Origin: Paraburkholderia ultramafica
GTDB lineage: Bacteria; Pseudomonadota; Gammaproteobacteria; Burkholderiales; Burkholderiaceae
Direction: 5' to 3'
Length of the DNA: 64,000 nucleotides
NCBI RefSeq assembly: GCF_902859915.1
Contig: NZ_CADIKK010000038.1
Span: forward strand, 1 to 64,000
Below, one piece after another: positions 27,060 through 35,246 of this stretch (position 1 is its first letter; every line of letters starts with the position of its first letter). Under the pieces are notes generated by a model that ran no database searches, had not been told where the DNA came from, and saw nothing but the letters and a program-made list of their open reading frames with translations. The position numbers were made by a program, and so were the translations under genes.

Positions 27060-27297
27060 CTAACCCGTTTTTTCGAGTTCCTTGGCCATCGCCTCTTCGT
27101 AGGTGTCCCAGCCGAGCGTCTGGCGAGGGCGACCGTTGAGCAAGTTGGCGATGTCATTCAATTGGGTCTGGCTGACAGTCGACAGGTCCATACCCTTGGG
27201 CAGGAATTGCCGTATCAAACCGTTGGTGTTCTCGTTGCTGCCGCGCTGCCAAGGTGCATGCGGATCGGCAAACCAAATATCAAGGTTTGGTTCCATC
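27060..27297 (-). pseudogene. IS30-family transposase, C-terminal fragment
   Basis: The frame encodes FADPHAPWQRGSNENTNGLI, RQFLPKGMDLS and NDIANLLNGRPRQTLGWDTY, the hallmark C-terminal third of IS30 transposases including the catalytic Glu region. The N-terminal two thirds are missing. At ~27290 the similarity changes abruptly into an IS91-type sequence on the other strand. Confidence 0.85.
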
Positions 27298-27527
27298 GCA
27301 TCCGTCACTACGGCCTGCTCGCCAACCCGGTGCGCCGCGCCAGCCTCGCGAAGGTGCGTGAGTTGCTGCACGTCGTACCCGAGGTCGCCACCCAGTCCGA
27401 CGATCAAGAGGTTGCTGCCGCTCCGGTCTTCGTCTGCCGGCACTGCGGTGCACCAATGATCGTCATTGAAATACTGGAACGCACTGCGCCCATTCGCGCA
27501 CCACCCGTACGACGAGGCGAGACTTGA
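27285..27527 (+). pseudogene. IS91-family transposase, C-terminal fragment
   Basis: The plus-strand frame encodes FHRIRHYGLLANPVRRASLA and later FVCRHCGAPMIVIEILER, matching the tail of IS91-type (Y2) transposases: the 'RIRHYGLLAN' box and the CxxCG...M-x-V-I-E zinc box. The catalytic tyrosine part is lost. It is joined directly to the IS30 fragment, so one element was broken by the other. Confidence 0.8.
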
Positions 27528-27559
27528 GCGCAACGCTTCCTGCACGTCCAACCCGACCG

Positions 27560-27822
27560 TCGGCTTTGCGGCAACGCGGCCCACGAGCGGACGTCTGCGC
27601 CCGTCACCCCGTGCAGTCCCTCGCACGTCCGCTTCACCGCCACAATTGCGTCAACGCACCGCTTCATCACTGCGTCAACGCGCATCCAGAATCCCACCGC
27701 ACCACGCATCCATCAACTTTGCTTACCATCCCGGCCTATCAATCGCCATAGCCCAGGACTCCGACCATATCGGAGCACTCCGCGGTTTCCTCCATCGAGG
27801 CTCGTTCGACGCCTGCCAGCGA
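27560..27822 (-). repeat. ~250-bp inverted dispersed repeat, arm B
   Basis: Inverted counterpart of 18965-19222; see arm A. It sits immediately beyond the IS91 fragment. Confidence 0.75.
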
Positions 27823-27950
27823 AGCACGGCGGCGCAGTCACATTCCTGCGGACGATGGCAGGCATCGAACAACCCTTAACGAACCTGGCCCGATGGCGAC
27901 GAAACGCGGGCACCGTTTGGATTATCGATGCGAAGGGCAGAACTCGACCC

Positions 27951-28045
27951 GTTACCGCCTTTCGACCCAACACGAGGGCTATGGCCGGTTACAAACTGGA
28001 ACGGTCATTCGCGCGGCGTATCGGCCGGCAAGTCGTCGGCCATTG
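27951..28045 (+). repeat. Dispersed intergenic repeat, type 2, copy 1
   Basis: Matches the reverse complement of 58626-58720. Shared words in order include CCTTTCGACCCAAC, CGAGGGCT, AAACTGGAACGG, CATTCGCG, GCGTATCGG and CGGCAAGTCGTCG. About 85 percent identity by eye over ~95 bp. Confidence 0.75.
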
Positions 28046-28232
28046 CGATCATTGCGCCAATCGTCGGCCAAGAGCCGCTATGGGTTGGCTATGCAGTCGT
28101 TGGACCGTCGGTCACTTGGAATGAAGGCTGTTCGCCTGCACGAGGACAGCACTCGGTAGAGTCGAGATGTGGCGCGGTAGCAGTAGGTGCGGTTTGTCTG
28201 TTGCCGCCCCTTTCGTCTGGCGGTGCCCGAGT

Positions 28233-28283
28233 AGCCTTCAGCACCCCGATAATGTGCTCTTCACTGAACCGCGAGTTCTTCAT
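28233..28283 (-). pseudogene. IS3-family OrfA start, fragment
   Basis: MKNSRFSEEHIIGVLKA is the typical first ~17 residues of IS3/IS407-type OrfA proteins. Similarity ends there. It is a leftover IS end, different from the intact IS3-family element at 10395. Confidence 0.65.
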
Positions 28284-28376
28284 GACAAGGTTTCTCCTGC
28301 CGCCTTGCCGCTAACTTTACAGTGGGATACTTCACAGGGAAAAGGTCAGCAGTGGCCTGGCCACTAGGAAGGCGAT

Positions 28377-28562
28377 TTGATCAAGGGGGCGTTCAATCGG
28401 TCCTGTGTGGGCACGCTCGTGGAGCGCAAGACGCGCTATGTCGTGCTGTGTCGAATGGACGGCTGCACGGCACAGGAAGCCCTTGAAGGCCTCACACGCC
28501 AGATGAACAGGCTGCCGGCTTTCCTGCGTCAGAGCCTGACGTACGATCGCGGTACCGAAATG
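28377..28562 (+). pseudogene. IS30-family transposase, internal fragment
   Basis: The encoded peptide (IKGAFNRSCVGTLVERKTRY, then LPAFLRQSLTYDRGTEM) is the central DDE part of an IS30 transposase, including the Asp of YDRG. It is on the opposite strand to the C-terminal IS30 fragment at 27060, so they are not simply one interrupted gene. It joins hsdR-like sequence at ~28563. Confidence 0.85.
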
Positions 28563-28564
28563 AC

Positions 28565-28831
28565 CTGTCCAAACTCGCTCAGCAAAGCGCCGTGCAGATG
28601 ATGGGCGACGACAAGCTGCGGCTTATCGCCCATGAGTTGCTGGTCGGCCTGCGCGAGAACGTATCGGTAGACTGGGCGCATCGCGAGTCTGCGCGTGCGA
28701 GGATGAGAGTGTTAGTCAAGCGCATCCTTCGTAAATACGGATATCCACCCGATTTGCAGGACGCCGCCGTGCAGACGGTGTTGCAGCAAGCCGAAGCACT
28801 ATCGACTCATTGGAGTCGCGTAACTGCATAG
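28565..28831 (+). pseudogene. hsdR: HsdR (type I restriction R subunit), C-terminal remnant
   Basis: The frame from 28565 reads SKLAQQSAVQMMGDDKLRLI, then SVDWAHRESARARMRVLVKR and ILRKYGYPPDLQDAA. This is the C-terminal domain (DUF3387 type) of type I restriction endonuclease subunits. The nuclease and motor domains are absent, cut off by the IS30 fragment. It records a former type I restriction-modification locus here. The hsdM-like tail at 4217-4462 may be another piece. Confidence 0.85.
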
Positions 28832-28987
28832 CTACAATTGATTTTGCGATAGGCGCATGACAAAACGTCCCTCGCGCCGCGCGGAGGCTTTAACCGGCAC
28901 GTCAAGCATCGATGATCGAGGAATTCGGTAGAATTCGCTATCTTGGTGCCGGACGAGTTCCGGCTGGTCGAACTTATGGGGGGGCAA

Positions 28988-29674
28988 ATGAAGCTTACAG
29001 GCATCGGCCTATACACCTTCCATGAAGCCTCAAGGCTCACAAAGATTCCGGTGCGGGATCTCCGCCGCTGGCTGGACGGGTATTCATACCGCGACAAGGC
29101 GCACCACAGCCCGGTTTCTATCGCTCCACTGTGGCAGGCGGAACTGGCTAGCGAGGAAATGGAGGGTATCAGTTTCCATGACCTCCTCGAGATCCGATTT
29201 GTTCGGGCGTTCCGCCAGCACGGCGTCAGTCTCCAGACTATCCGGTTGGCAAGCCGGAAAGCACGCGAACTTTTCGAGATGCCCTATCCGTTCACGTCTC
29301 GCCGATTCCAGACCGATGGACGCACTATCTTTACGTCGGCCATGAAGGAAACGGGCGAGACGGAATTGCTGGACCTCGTGAAGGGGCAATACGCCTTCCA
29401 GAAGATTATCGAGCCGTCTCTATACCGTGGTATTGAGTTTGACGAAGACGACGTGGCGAAGCGCTGGTATCCGTCGCCGCGAAGTAAAGCGGTAATGCTT
29501 GATCCCGAGATCGCATTCGGGAAACCAATCGTGACTGATTGCGCGATCAGGACATCGACCTTATACGATGCGTTTGTGGCGGAAGGGGACAAGAACTTTG
29601 TTGCGAGGCTTTACGAAGTGGGCGTCACTGCTGTGGAAGCGGCAGTCGCCTTCGAAGAAAGCCTGGCCGCGTGA
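28988..29674 (+). CDS. DUF433 protein with MerR-like HTH, predicted antitoxin
   Basis: About 228 residues. The N-terminus (LYTFHEASRLTKIPVRDLRR) is a helix-turn-helix similar to MerR-type readers. The C-terminal DUF433 signature includes DPEIAFGKPIVTDCAIRTST and VAEGDKNFVARLYEVGV. The ATG at 28988 is preceded by a G-rich ribosome site; starts at 28976, 28946 or 28943 are possible. The stop overlaps the next gene by 4 bp (GTGA). DUF433 proteins paired with DUF5615 PIN-like proteins are predicted antitoxins, binding toxin and promoter DNA. Confidence 0.85.
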   Translation: MKLTGIGLYTFHEASRLTKIPVRDLRRWLDGYSYRDKAHHSPVSIAPLWQAELASEEMEGISFHDLLEIRFVRAFRQHGVSLQTIRLASRKARELFEMPYPFTSRRFQTDGRTIFTSAMKETGETELLDLVKGQYAFQKIIEPSLYRGIEFDEDDVAKRWYPSPRSKAVMLDPEIAFGKPIVTDCAIRTSTLYDAFVAEGDKNFVARLYEVGVTAVEAAVAFEESLAA

Positions 29675-30075
29675 AGTTCCTTGTCGACAACAATCTGCCG
29701 CCGGCTCTCGCAAAGGCCCTCCATGCCCTTTGCGAACCTAACGGGCACTCAGTGGCCCACCTCAGGGATCGGTTCCCTCAAAACACTATTGATTCTGTCT
29801 GGATCGAGTCGCTGTCGAGCGAGGGCGGCTGGTCTGTCGTTACGCACGACAAGCTGAATAAGGGGTTGGAGCGCGAGGCGCTGCGTCGAGCGGGTCTGAG
29901 AGTCTTCTTTTTGGACAAGGGCTGGTCGAACCACACTTTTTGGGACATCGCCCACAATCTCGTGCGATGGTGGCCGCGGATCATCGAGCAGTCGGAGGGA
30001 ATAAAGGGTGGCGCTGCGTTCAAGGTTCCCTACAATTTCTCTGGCAAGGGTCGATTTGAGCAGGTCACGCTGTAG
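29671..30075 (+). CDS. DUF5615 PIN-like ribonuclease, predicted toxin
   Basis: A 134-residue protein from a GTG start overlapping the upstream stop. PIN-like acidic positions are present: D6 in KFLVDNNLPPALAKAL, then NTIDSVWIESL and VVTHDKLNKG. This matches the DUF5615/Mut7-C-like branch of PIN nucleases. It probably cleaves RNA and is held inactive by the DUF433 protein. The pair sits between the hsdR remnant and the partition genes, a usual place for a plasmid addiction module. Confidence 0.82.
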   Translation: MKFLVDNNLPPALAKALHALCEPNGHSVAHLRDRFPQNTIDSVWIESLSSEGGWSVVTHDKLNKGLEREALRRAGLRVFFLDKGWSNHTFWDIAHNLVRWWPRIIEQSEGIKGGAAFKVPYNFSGKGRFEQVTL

Positions 30076-30508
30076 CTTCAGCGTTTCCGGTAGATATGAT
30101 CAACACCGGTTTGCTGCGGGCAATTTTGGCGGCAATTGTCATGGTATAGCATTTGATGTCGTTGCCTGAAGGACGTCTCACAGACTAGACCGTCCTCCTC
30201 CGCGCATGCTGGCGAACGGCAGGGGATGGCCGACCCCCCTATCGATGTCGAACATTCGAGTTCGACCTTGAGCCGCCTCTCCCTCCCTCTCCAAAACGGA
30301 CGCTCCACCGCATCAACCGACTGCAGGGGAACGGTAGCCGATCACTTTCGCCCGTCGACCATCGATTGGACCGACGCCCCTTCATTACCTTCCGAGACGC
30401 GCCGGCGCAACTGTGCCAGGAACGTGCGCCGACAATCATGAAGTTCCTGTCGCACGCCTGAAGCTGAGCATCTAATGCAACGGCAAACTTAAAAGTGGTA
30501 AGCGGCTA
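30076..30508. other. Intergenic, convergent 3' ends
   Basis: About 430 bp with only short open frames on both strands, none convincing. It separates the toxin-antitoxin pair (+) from the partition operon (-). Confidence 0.4.
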
Positions 30509-30766
30509 TCATGTTTTCGATACCCAGCCAATCTCCCGCTGGATCAGCCCCCGGACCAGTTCCGCAATCGTCATTCCGTCCGTCACCGCACGCAGCTTGA
30601 GCTGACGATGCAGCTCGGGATCCAGATCGAGGTTGAGGCGAATTGGCTTGGGCGGCCGCTTACTGCCCTGCGACTGTGCAAGCGTCGCGCCAGCCGCAAA
30701 GCTCTCAATGCTGGTGGGAGCTTCGGCCGGCGGCATGGTGCCCGTCTTGACCTTGAACTTACTCAT
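30509..30766 (-). CDS. Ribbon-helix-helix partition/regulatory protein (ParB-like role)
   Basis: An 85-residue protein. The C-terminal half is a ribbon-helix-helix: KPIRLNLDLDPELHRQLKLR, then GMTIAELVRGLIQREI. The N-terminal ~40 residues are flexible and basic. In type Ib plasmid partition, such a protein binds parS and stimulates ParA. It lies 36 bp downstream of the parA-like gene and both are preceded by ACTCA/TGAGT palindromes, its probable sites. It is likely also the autorepressor of the operon. Confidence 0.8.
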   Translation of the reverse strand: MSKFKVKTGTMPPAEAPTSIESFAAGATLAQSQGSKRPPKPIRLNLDLDPELHRQLKLRAVTDGMTIAELVRGLIQREIGWVSKT

Positions 30767-30772
30767 TGCCTC

Positions 30773-30786
30773 AACTCATTTGAGTT
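30773..30786. promoter_or_regulatory. Palindromic operator between parA and RHH gene
   Basis: AACTCA-TT-TGAGTT is a perfect inverted repeat immediately before the RHH gene. The same ACTCATTTGAGT core occurs at 31500-31511 upstream of parA. Confidence 0.65.
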
Positions 30787-30801
30787 AATCAGATGTGGCA
30801 A

Positions 30802-31443
30802 TTATGCCTCAAACTCGAAAAACTCCTGCGCGAGCAATTGGATTTCCGCACGCGCTTGGGAGTTGTCGCGCTCGACCACGCCTTGCCCGACGAGCAGTGC
30901 GTCGCGGTACACCTTCCGGTCGCGGATAATTGTGTCAGCCAAATCAAGCTGGTCGAACTCGGCCAGCAGCTCGCGGGCGTCCTCCACCTCGCGAATCACT
31001 GGATTCGACGGTGCCATCGACAGGACCGCCGACGCCTTCAGCCCCGGATTCAACCCACGCGCGAGGCCAATGAGCTCGTTGACCTTTGGGAACGTCTCCA
31101 GGTCAGCCTGACTTGCCTTCGTTGGCACGAGAAGCAGGTTTGCAACAGCCATCGCCGATCGCATTTCTCGTGAGTCGCGCCCGCCTGCATCAACCACGAC
31201 GATCTGATACCGTCGCGCCAGATCGCGCAGAGTCGCGGCAACCTCACCAGTGCGTTGCACACAGGGCACCGGCGGCAGAATGCCCGCTTCGTCCCGCCGC
31301 TCGACGAACCGGGCAGAAGTCGCCTGTCCGTCGGTGTCGAGCAATACAACGTCAATGCCATGGTGGGCCAGATGAACTGCCAGATTCGAGGCGATGGTCG
31401 ACTTCCCCACCCCGCCCTTCTCCGCCGCTACAAGAACAATCAT
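30802..31443 (-). CDS. parA: ParA-family partition ATPase
   Basis: About 213 residues from the ATG at 31443; a longer frame to 31479 is less likely. The deviant Walker A motif EKGGVGKSTIASNLA starts at residue ~8, LLDTDGQATS is Walker A', and VVVDAGGRD is Walker B. It is short and lacks an N-terminal HTH, as in type Ib ParA proteins. It drives plasmid segregation by ATP-dependent patterning on the nucleoid with the RHH partner encoded next. The palindromic region upstream (31477-31541) is the probable centromere/operator. Confidence 0.88.
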   Translation of the reverse strand: MIVLVAAEKGGVGKSTIASNLAVHLAHHGIDVVLLDTDGQATSARFVERRDEAGILPPVPCVQRTGEVAATLRDLARRYQIVVVDAGGRDSREMRSAMAVANLLLVPTKASQADLETFPKVNELIGLARGLNPGLKASAVLSMAPSNPVIREVEDARELLAEFDQLDLADTIIRDRKVYRDALLVGQGVVERDNSQARAEIQLLAQEFFEFEA

Positions 31444-31476
31444 GCAAACCTCATTGGTTTGATCAAGTGAACGACT

Positions 31477-31541
31477 CAATCGCTCAACTCATATGAATCA
31501 CTCATTTGAGTTGAGCGATTAAATTGAGTATATGAGTTGAG
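31477..31541. promoter_or_regulatory. Putative parS/operator with nested palindromes
   Basis: CTCAACTCATAT (31483-31494) is repeated inverted at 31530-31541. Centred between them is ACTCA-TT-TGAGT (31500-31511). CAATCGCTCAA (31477-31487) is nearly mirrored by TTGAGCGATTA (31511-31521). The nested half-sites fit cooperative RHH binding, so this should be both the par promoter operator and the partition site. Confidence 0.7.
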
Positions 31542-31571
31542 TAGATGAGTGTCAACGGCAGATCCGGATCT

Positions 31572-34175
31572 TCAGACGAGGCGCGGCTCGTCGCGCAAGG
31601 CAGCGGAGGCGCCGCCCTCCAGACTCTTCAACTGCGCGCGATACTGCCCAAGAATCACCATCTGCCGGTTGCCGGCCGCACTGAACGCATACCGCGCCGT
31701 GCGACGCGCGTAGGCTTGCCAGTCGCGCTCCGCCGCTGCTTCCGGAGCGCGACTTCCCAGCCCGCAGAACAAGATCGCCGCTTCGATATCGGCCATGCTG
31801 TGCCCTGTAACGCGCAGACGCACGGCGATCAAGGAGTCGATCCGCGACGGGTCGGCTTTCCCGCCGGGCTGCCGCGCCATCACATCAGCGTGATGGCGAC
31901 GGTACGCCTCCGTCGCGGTGTTCACCGGTAAGTGACCGTCCATGGGAATGGACCGGATTCTCACGTCGGCCAGCCCCTTGGCTAGCTCCGCCGCGCACTC
32001 CGCGTCGGTCTCGCGCGACAGGGCGGACGCCTTGTGGCAGTGCGCGACCTCTGTATAGCGCGGCCTGGCTGCAGGGGCAGCCGCGCAGATCTCCACGCTT
32101 CCTGAAGCTGTGGAATCGCCGTAGCGGCGATTCAGTGCCTCGGCTAGCCGTCGCCCGACTTCGTCGTCATGCGGCGCGCCAAGCTTCGGAATCGTCAAGA
32201 GCGCCTGGAAGCTACCTGCTCTGCTCTCAAACACAACCGTAGGCCGATATCCATCAGCCAGAAGTTGCCGCACCTGCTCCCGGCCCATCCCGCAGACGAC
32301 GATGTGGTGCTGGTCGACCGAGAGCGGAGTGCACTGGATCACATCACCCCGCGCAGCCAAGCGATCGATCTCCCGTGCTCTCCCGGCAATTTCGTCGGTC
32401 GTGAGCCCTTCCCGGGTGCGACCAGCGAGGAACGTTCGCTTAGTGCCGTCCGCATACGTACGGGTCGCCATCACCCGATAGCGATCCGCTACGACGGCAC
32501 CCGCGAATTTTTCGAATTCCCGTTGCCACTCACTCTTTCGCGCGTAGGCTCTCTCCACCGCAAGGCGCTGGCGCTCTCGGGCGATTGCATCCTGCAACTC
32601 GAGATTCTTGATGCGGAAACCATGTTCCGCTGCGAGCCTGACGCAGAGCGCCACATACTCTTCGTTGCCACGAACCGAGAAGCTGCCCCATTTTTCTGCA
32701 GCAAGCTGTAACGCCGCGAGCGTGCTTTCGGCATCCTGCCAGTCGTGCACGTGGATGCGCCGGCCGTGATCGGTAAACGAAACGCTCACGCCCGGCCAAA
32801 GATCATCCGCGTTGCGCCGCATGTATTCCACATGCTTCCCGACCACCTGCGGCCGGTAGGCGCGGATATCTCGGGCGGCAGGCACCTCGGCGTCATCGCC
32901 ACTTTCCCCGACAATCTCCTGAGGCAGCTGCGCACGATACCGCCACGCATCCGCCACCGCGTGCTGCTGCCGCGAGCGCAACCAGTCTTCCAGGCTGAGG
33001 AACGGTGGAAATTGCTGCCTCAGCTTCCCCCGTTCGTGCTTCTGCCGCTCGCGTAGCGCCGCCCGTTCAGACGCCTGTTCGGCGGCGAGCACGCTCTGCA
33101 GAGCGTTACGGGCAACGCCATATCCTTTCCAGCTTTGCTCGAACAACGAGGAACGTCGTTTCCTCTGCTGCTCACGCGCTACCGCGCGCTCCGCATCATG
33201 ACGCTTACGCATTTCGAGCTGCGCTGCTCCCTTCGCGGAGCAATGTGCCTTGCGAGCCGTCGTGTACTCGTCCCAGCCGGGCACACCGCGTATCAGGGGT
33301 TGGGGAGCTAACTTTGAGTCGCCGTTTGAATGCCCCTGCAATGCTGGGTCAAAAGCGCCAAGACGCTTCTGTAGCTGTCCAAGGCTCGCAGTGCGGTCAA
33401 CATCCGAAGCTTTCACCGCGATGTCGCCAACGAAAATTTTCGCTCCGCTCCCCACGCGCTCATACCTTAGCCCCTGCTCAGCCAAGTGGCTATGCAACGC
33501 TTGCCAAGTCACGGCGGTCCGCAGAATCTCACTCCCCCGCTCGATCGCGATCCGCACGGCAGATTTCTCTCCCGTGCGGTTCTCCATGTCTTGTTTGCGC
33601 TGGTCTGGCTTGCGCGATTGCTCACCGCTTATCGCGCGAACGACCTCGCCGTTCTCCAGGACAATATATCGGCCGTTGAGCTCCCGCTGCCATCCCTGTG
33701 CGTGCTCGATTCGTGCCACCGCACGATGCACCGCTTCTCGGTCGTACCCTTTGTTGATTTCCGTCGGGCGAAACGTTTCAGGATCCACGCGGTTCACCTC
33801 GATGTGGAGGTGGAGGTTGTTCGTGTCGATGTGCAAACCGTAGAACGCCTGATGGTTCTCCAGTCCCAGTTCGTCCAGAAAAATCGTGACCGCACTTTCA
33901 ACCTGCTCGACAGTCGGCTGCTCTCCTTCTCGCCAACTCAGCAAGTAATGTCCAATCGGATCCCTGCTCCGAACCGCCACGTCGGCGAGCGCAACCATCT
34001 CTTCGATTTGCGTCGCCAAATCATCGCTAAGAAATCCACGCGCGGCAAAGTAAATGCACTTCTCCTGCGTGTGGTCACTCCGAGGTTTACGAATGTATGT
34101 CGTGAGCGCCACGATTCGCTCCGCCTTCGTTGAGGCTTTCTTCCTCTGTTGCTTTCTAATCTTCTTTCCGATCAC
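31572..34175 (-). CDS. mobA: MOBP-type conjugative relaxase (MobA/TraI-like)
   Basis: An 867-residue protein. A catalytic-tyrosine candidate is Y27 in TTYIRKPR. The histidine triad motif is H115-x-D-x-x-N-x-H122-x-H124 (HIDTNNLHLHIEVNRVDP). The middle is charged and probably coiled. The C-terminal ~300 residues (QCTPLSVDQHHIVVCGMGRE onward) resemble the LPD7/RepB-primase-like domains of MobA proteins. It nicks oriT and leads the transferred strand. It overlaps the RHH accessory gene at 34156 by 20 bp, and the nic-like site lies at 34787/34788. No type IV secretion genes are visible, so the molecule is mobilisable rather than self-transmissible as far as this window shows. Confidence 0.88.
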   Translation of the reverse strand: MIGKKIRKQQRKKASTKAERIVALTTYIRKPRSDHTQEKCIYFAARGFLSDDLATQIEEMVALADVAVRSRDPIGHYLLSWREGEQPTVEQVESAVTIFLDELGLENHQAFYGLHIDTNNLHLHIEVNRVDPETFRPTEINKGYDREAVHRAVARIEHAQGWQRELNGRYIVLENGEVVRAISGEQSRKPDQRKQDMENRTGEKSAVRIAIERGSEILRTAVTWQALHSHLAEQGLRYERVGSGAKIFVGDIAVKASDVDRTASLGQLQKRLGAFDPALQGHSNGDSKLAPQPLIRGVPGWDEYTTARKAHCSAKGAAQLEMRKRHDAERAVAREQQRKRRSSLFEQSWKGYGVARNALQSVLAAEQASERAALRERQKHERGKLRQQFPPFLSLEDWLRSRQQHAVADAWRYRAQLPQEIVGESGDDAEVPAARDIRAYRPQVVGKHVEYMRRNADDLWPGVSVSFTDHGRRIHVHDWQDAESTLAALQLAAEKWGSFSVRGNEEYVALCVRLAAEHGFRIKNLELQDAIARERQRLAVERAYARKSEWQREFEKFAGAVVADRYRVMATRTYADGTKRTFLAGRTREGLTTDEIAGRAREIDRLAARGDVIQCTPLSVDQHHIVVCGMGREQVRQLLADGYRPTVVFESRAGSFQALLTIPKLGAPHDDEVGRRLAEALNRRYGDSTASGSVEICAAAPAARPRYTEVAHCHKASALSRETDAECAAELAKGLADVRIRSIPMDGHLPVNTATEAYRRHHADVMARQPGGKADPSRIDSLIAVRLRVTGHSMADIEAAILFCGLGSRAPEAAAERDWQAYARRTARYAFSAAGNRQMVILGQYRAQLKSLEGGASAALRDEPRLV

Positions 34176-34518
34176 GGACGAGCGCCTCCATGTAGTCGCG
34201 CACTGCGCCCAGCGTCGATTTGAGCTGCTGCAGCACGCCAGCCGTCTGCACGCTGTACGCGCCGCTGCTCTCCAGATGGACGTGTTTCACGAGCCCGCCA
34301 GCCCGGTTGATAACCGCGCGGACATGCATCAACTCCTTTATAACCGCGCGATCGATGTTCGCCGCGATCGGTCGGCCGAAGTATCTGCGCCGCAAAAGCT
34401 CACTGAGCGTCAGGCCCGCGAGGTTCGCGTCCTCACTCAGGCGCTCGCGCTCTCTCTCACTGAGACGTACGGTGATCCGCGCATTGAGCGGTTCAGAATC
34501 CTTCTTTTCAAACGGCAT
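34156..34518 (-). CDS. Relaxosome accessory RHH protein (TraJ/MobC-like)
   Basis: About 120 residues from the ATG at 34518, which has a GGAGG ribosome site; the longer frame reaches 34617. The pattern LNARITVRLSERERERLSED, then GLTLSELLRRRYFGR, is the ribbon-helix-helix of TraJ/MobC-type proteins. The region VIKELMHVRAVINRAGGLVK is the partner-binding helix of this family. It probably binds the inverted repeat at 34738-34779 and brings the relaxase to nic. Confidence 0.85.
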   Translation of the reverse strand: MPFEKKDSEPLNARITVRLSERERERLSEDANLAGLTLSELLRRRYFGRPIAANIDRAVIKELMHVRAVINRAGGLVKHVHLESSGAYSVQTAGVLQQLKSTLGAVRDYMEALVRDRKED

Positions 34519-34737
34519 CGCTTTCCCCCTCCGTGTGTTCGCTGTCACTGTACGGCGACTTCTGCGGCGCCTCCAAGCGCCTCGAGTCCGCTGTTGTGGC
34601 GCCCATACGTAAGCCATCAGTAGGCAGGTTCACCATCTCTGTTGCTATCGACCGATTTCTCACACATCGACCGAACGAACCCAAGAGCTTCAGGATGAGC
34701 CTGACTGTGAGAAGCGGAGCGCCGAACGGTCAGGCGT

Positions 34738-34788
34738 GGTTTGAATGACACATGTGCGAAGCCATGTGTCAGACAAACCCCATCCTGT
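34738..34788 (+). other. oriT: Origin of transfer (oriT) with IncP-like nic site
   Basis: GGTTTG-AA-TGACACATG (34738-34754) pairs with CATGTGTCA-GA-CAAACC (34763-34779), an imperfect inverted repeat. Immediately after comes CATCCTG|T (34781-34788), which fits the YATCCTG|Y nic consensus of MOBP/IncP-type plasmids. The predicted nick lies between 34787 and 34788. The site sits between the relaxosome genes (-) and the gene at 34905 (+). Confidence 0.8.
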
Positions 34789-34845
34789 AACAGATTTGCG
34801 CCCTTATCTCGCCATTCTTTACGCTTCGTCATCCTTAATTCACTA

Positions 34846-34875
34846 TTGACAAAGGCATCTGCGACTCTGCAATCT
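34846..34875 (+). promoter_or_regulatory. Possible promoter for the 34905 gene
   Basis: A perfect TTGACA at 34846-34851 is followed by an A/T-leaning stretch about 18 bp later, without a clear TATAAT. The position fits transcription of the 34905 gene out of oriT. Confidence 0.4.
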
Positions 34876-34904
34876 ATCTAAGCACTCTCACCTGGAGCAA
34901 GTCA

Positions 34905-35225
34905 ATGACGAGATTGAAGAATAACTTCACGCAAGAAGAGATCGCCGCCTTCAAGGCGAAGATCAAGGCACTTCCACCGGTGGCAAAGAAGCCGAAGAAC
35001 CTCAACAAGACGGAGGCCGTGAGGGCAATGGCAAGTGAAATACGCTTCGCGCAGAAAATCGGCTACGGCCTGGAAGACATCGCGTCCCAACTCACCGAGG
35101 GCGGCATGGCAATCAGTGCCGCCACGTTGAAGAACTACCTGCAGCGCACCAAGACACAGAAGAAGGTAGCGAGCGCACATCAGGAACCGGCAGCAAGTTC
35201 GCCAACCGCAAGCACTGCGGGTTAG
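34905..35225 (+). CDS. Mobilisation accessory protein (TraK/MobC-like), putative
   Basis: A 106-residue basic protein. The central helical region NKTEAVRAMASEIRFAQKIG, then YGLEDIASQLTEGGMAISAA and TLKNYLQR, looks like a DNA-binding fold. It is familiar from small proteins beside oriT on mobilisable plasmids, in the position of IncP TraK. The tail is Ala/Ser-rich. It is divergent from the relaxase operon across oriT, which supports a transfer role. The exact family is not certain. Confidence 0.65.
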   Translation: MTRLKNNFTQEEIAAFKAKIKALPPVAKKPKNLNKTEAVRAMASEIRFAQKIGYGLEDIASQLTEGGMAISAATLKNYLQRTKTQKKVASAHQEPAASSPTASTAG

Positions 35226-35246
35226 AACGATCGACACGGGGATCCC

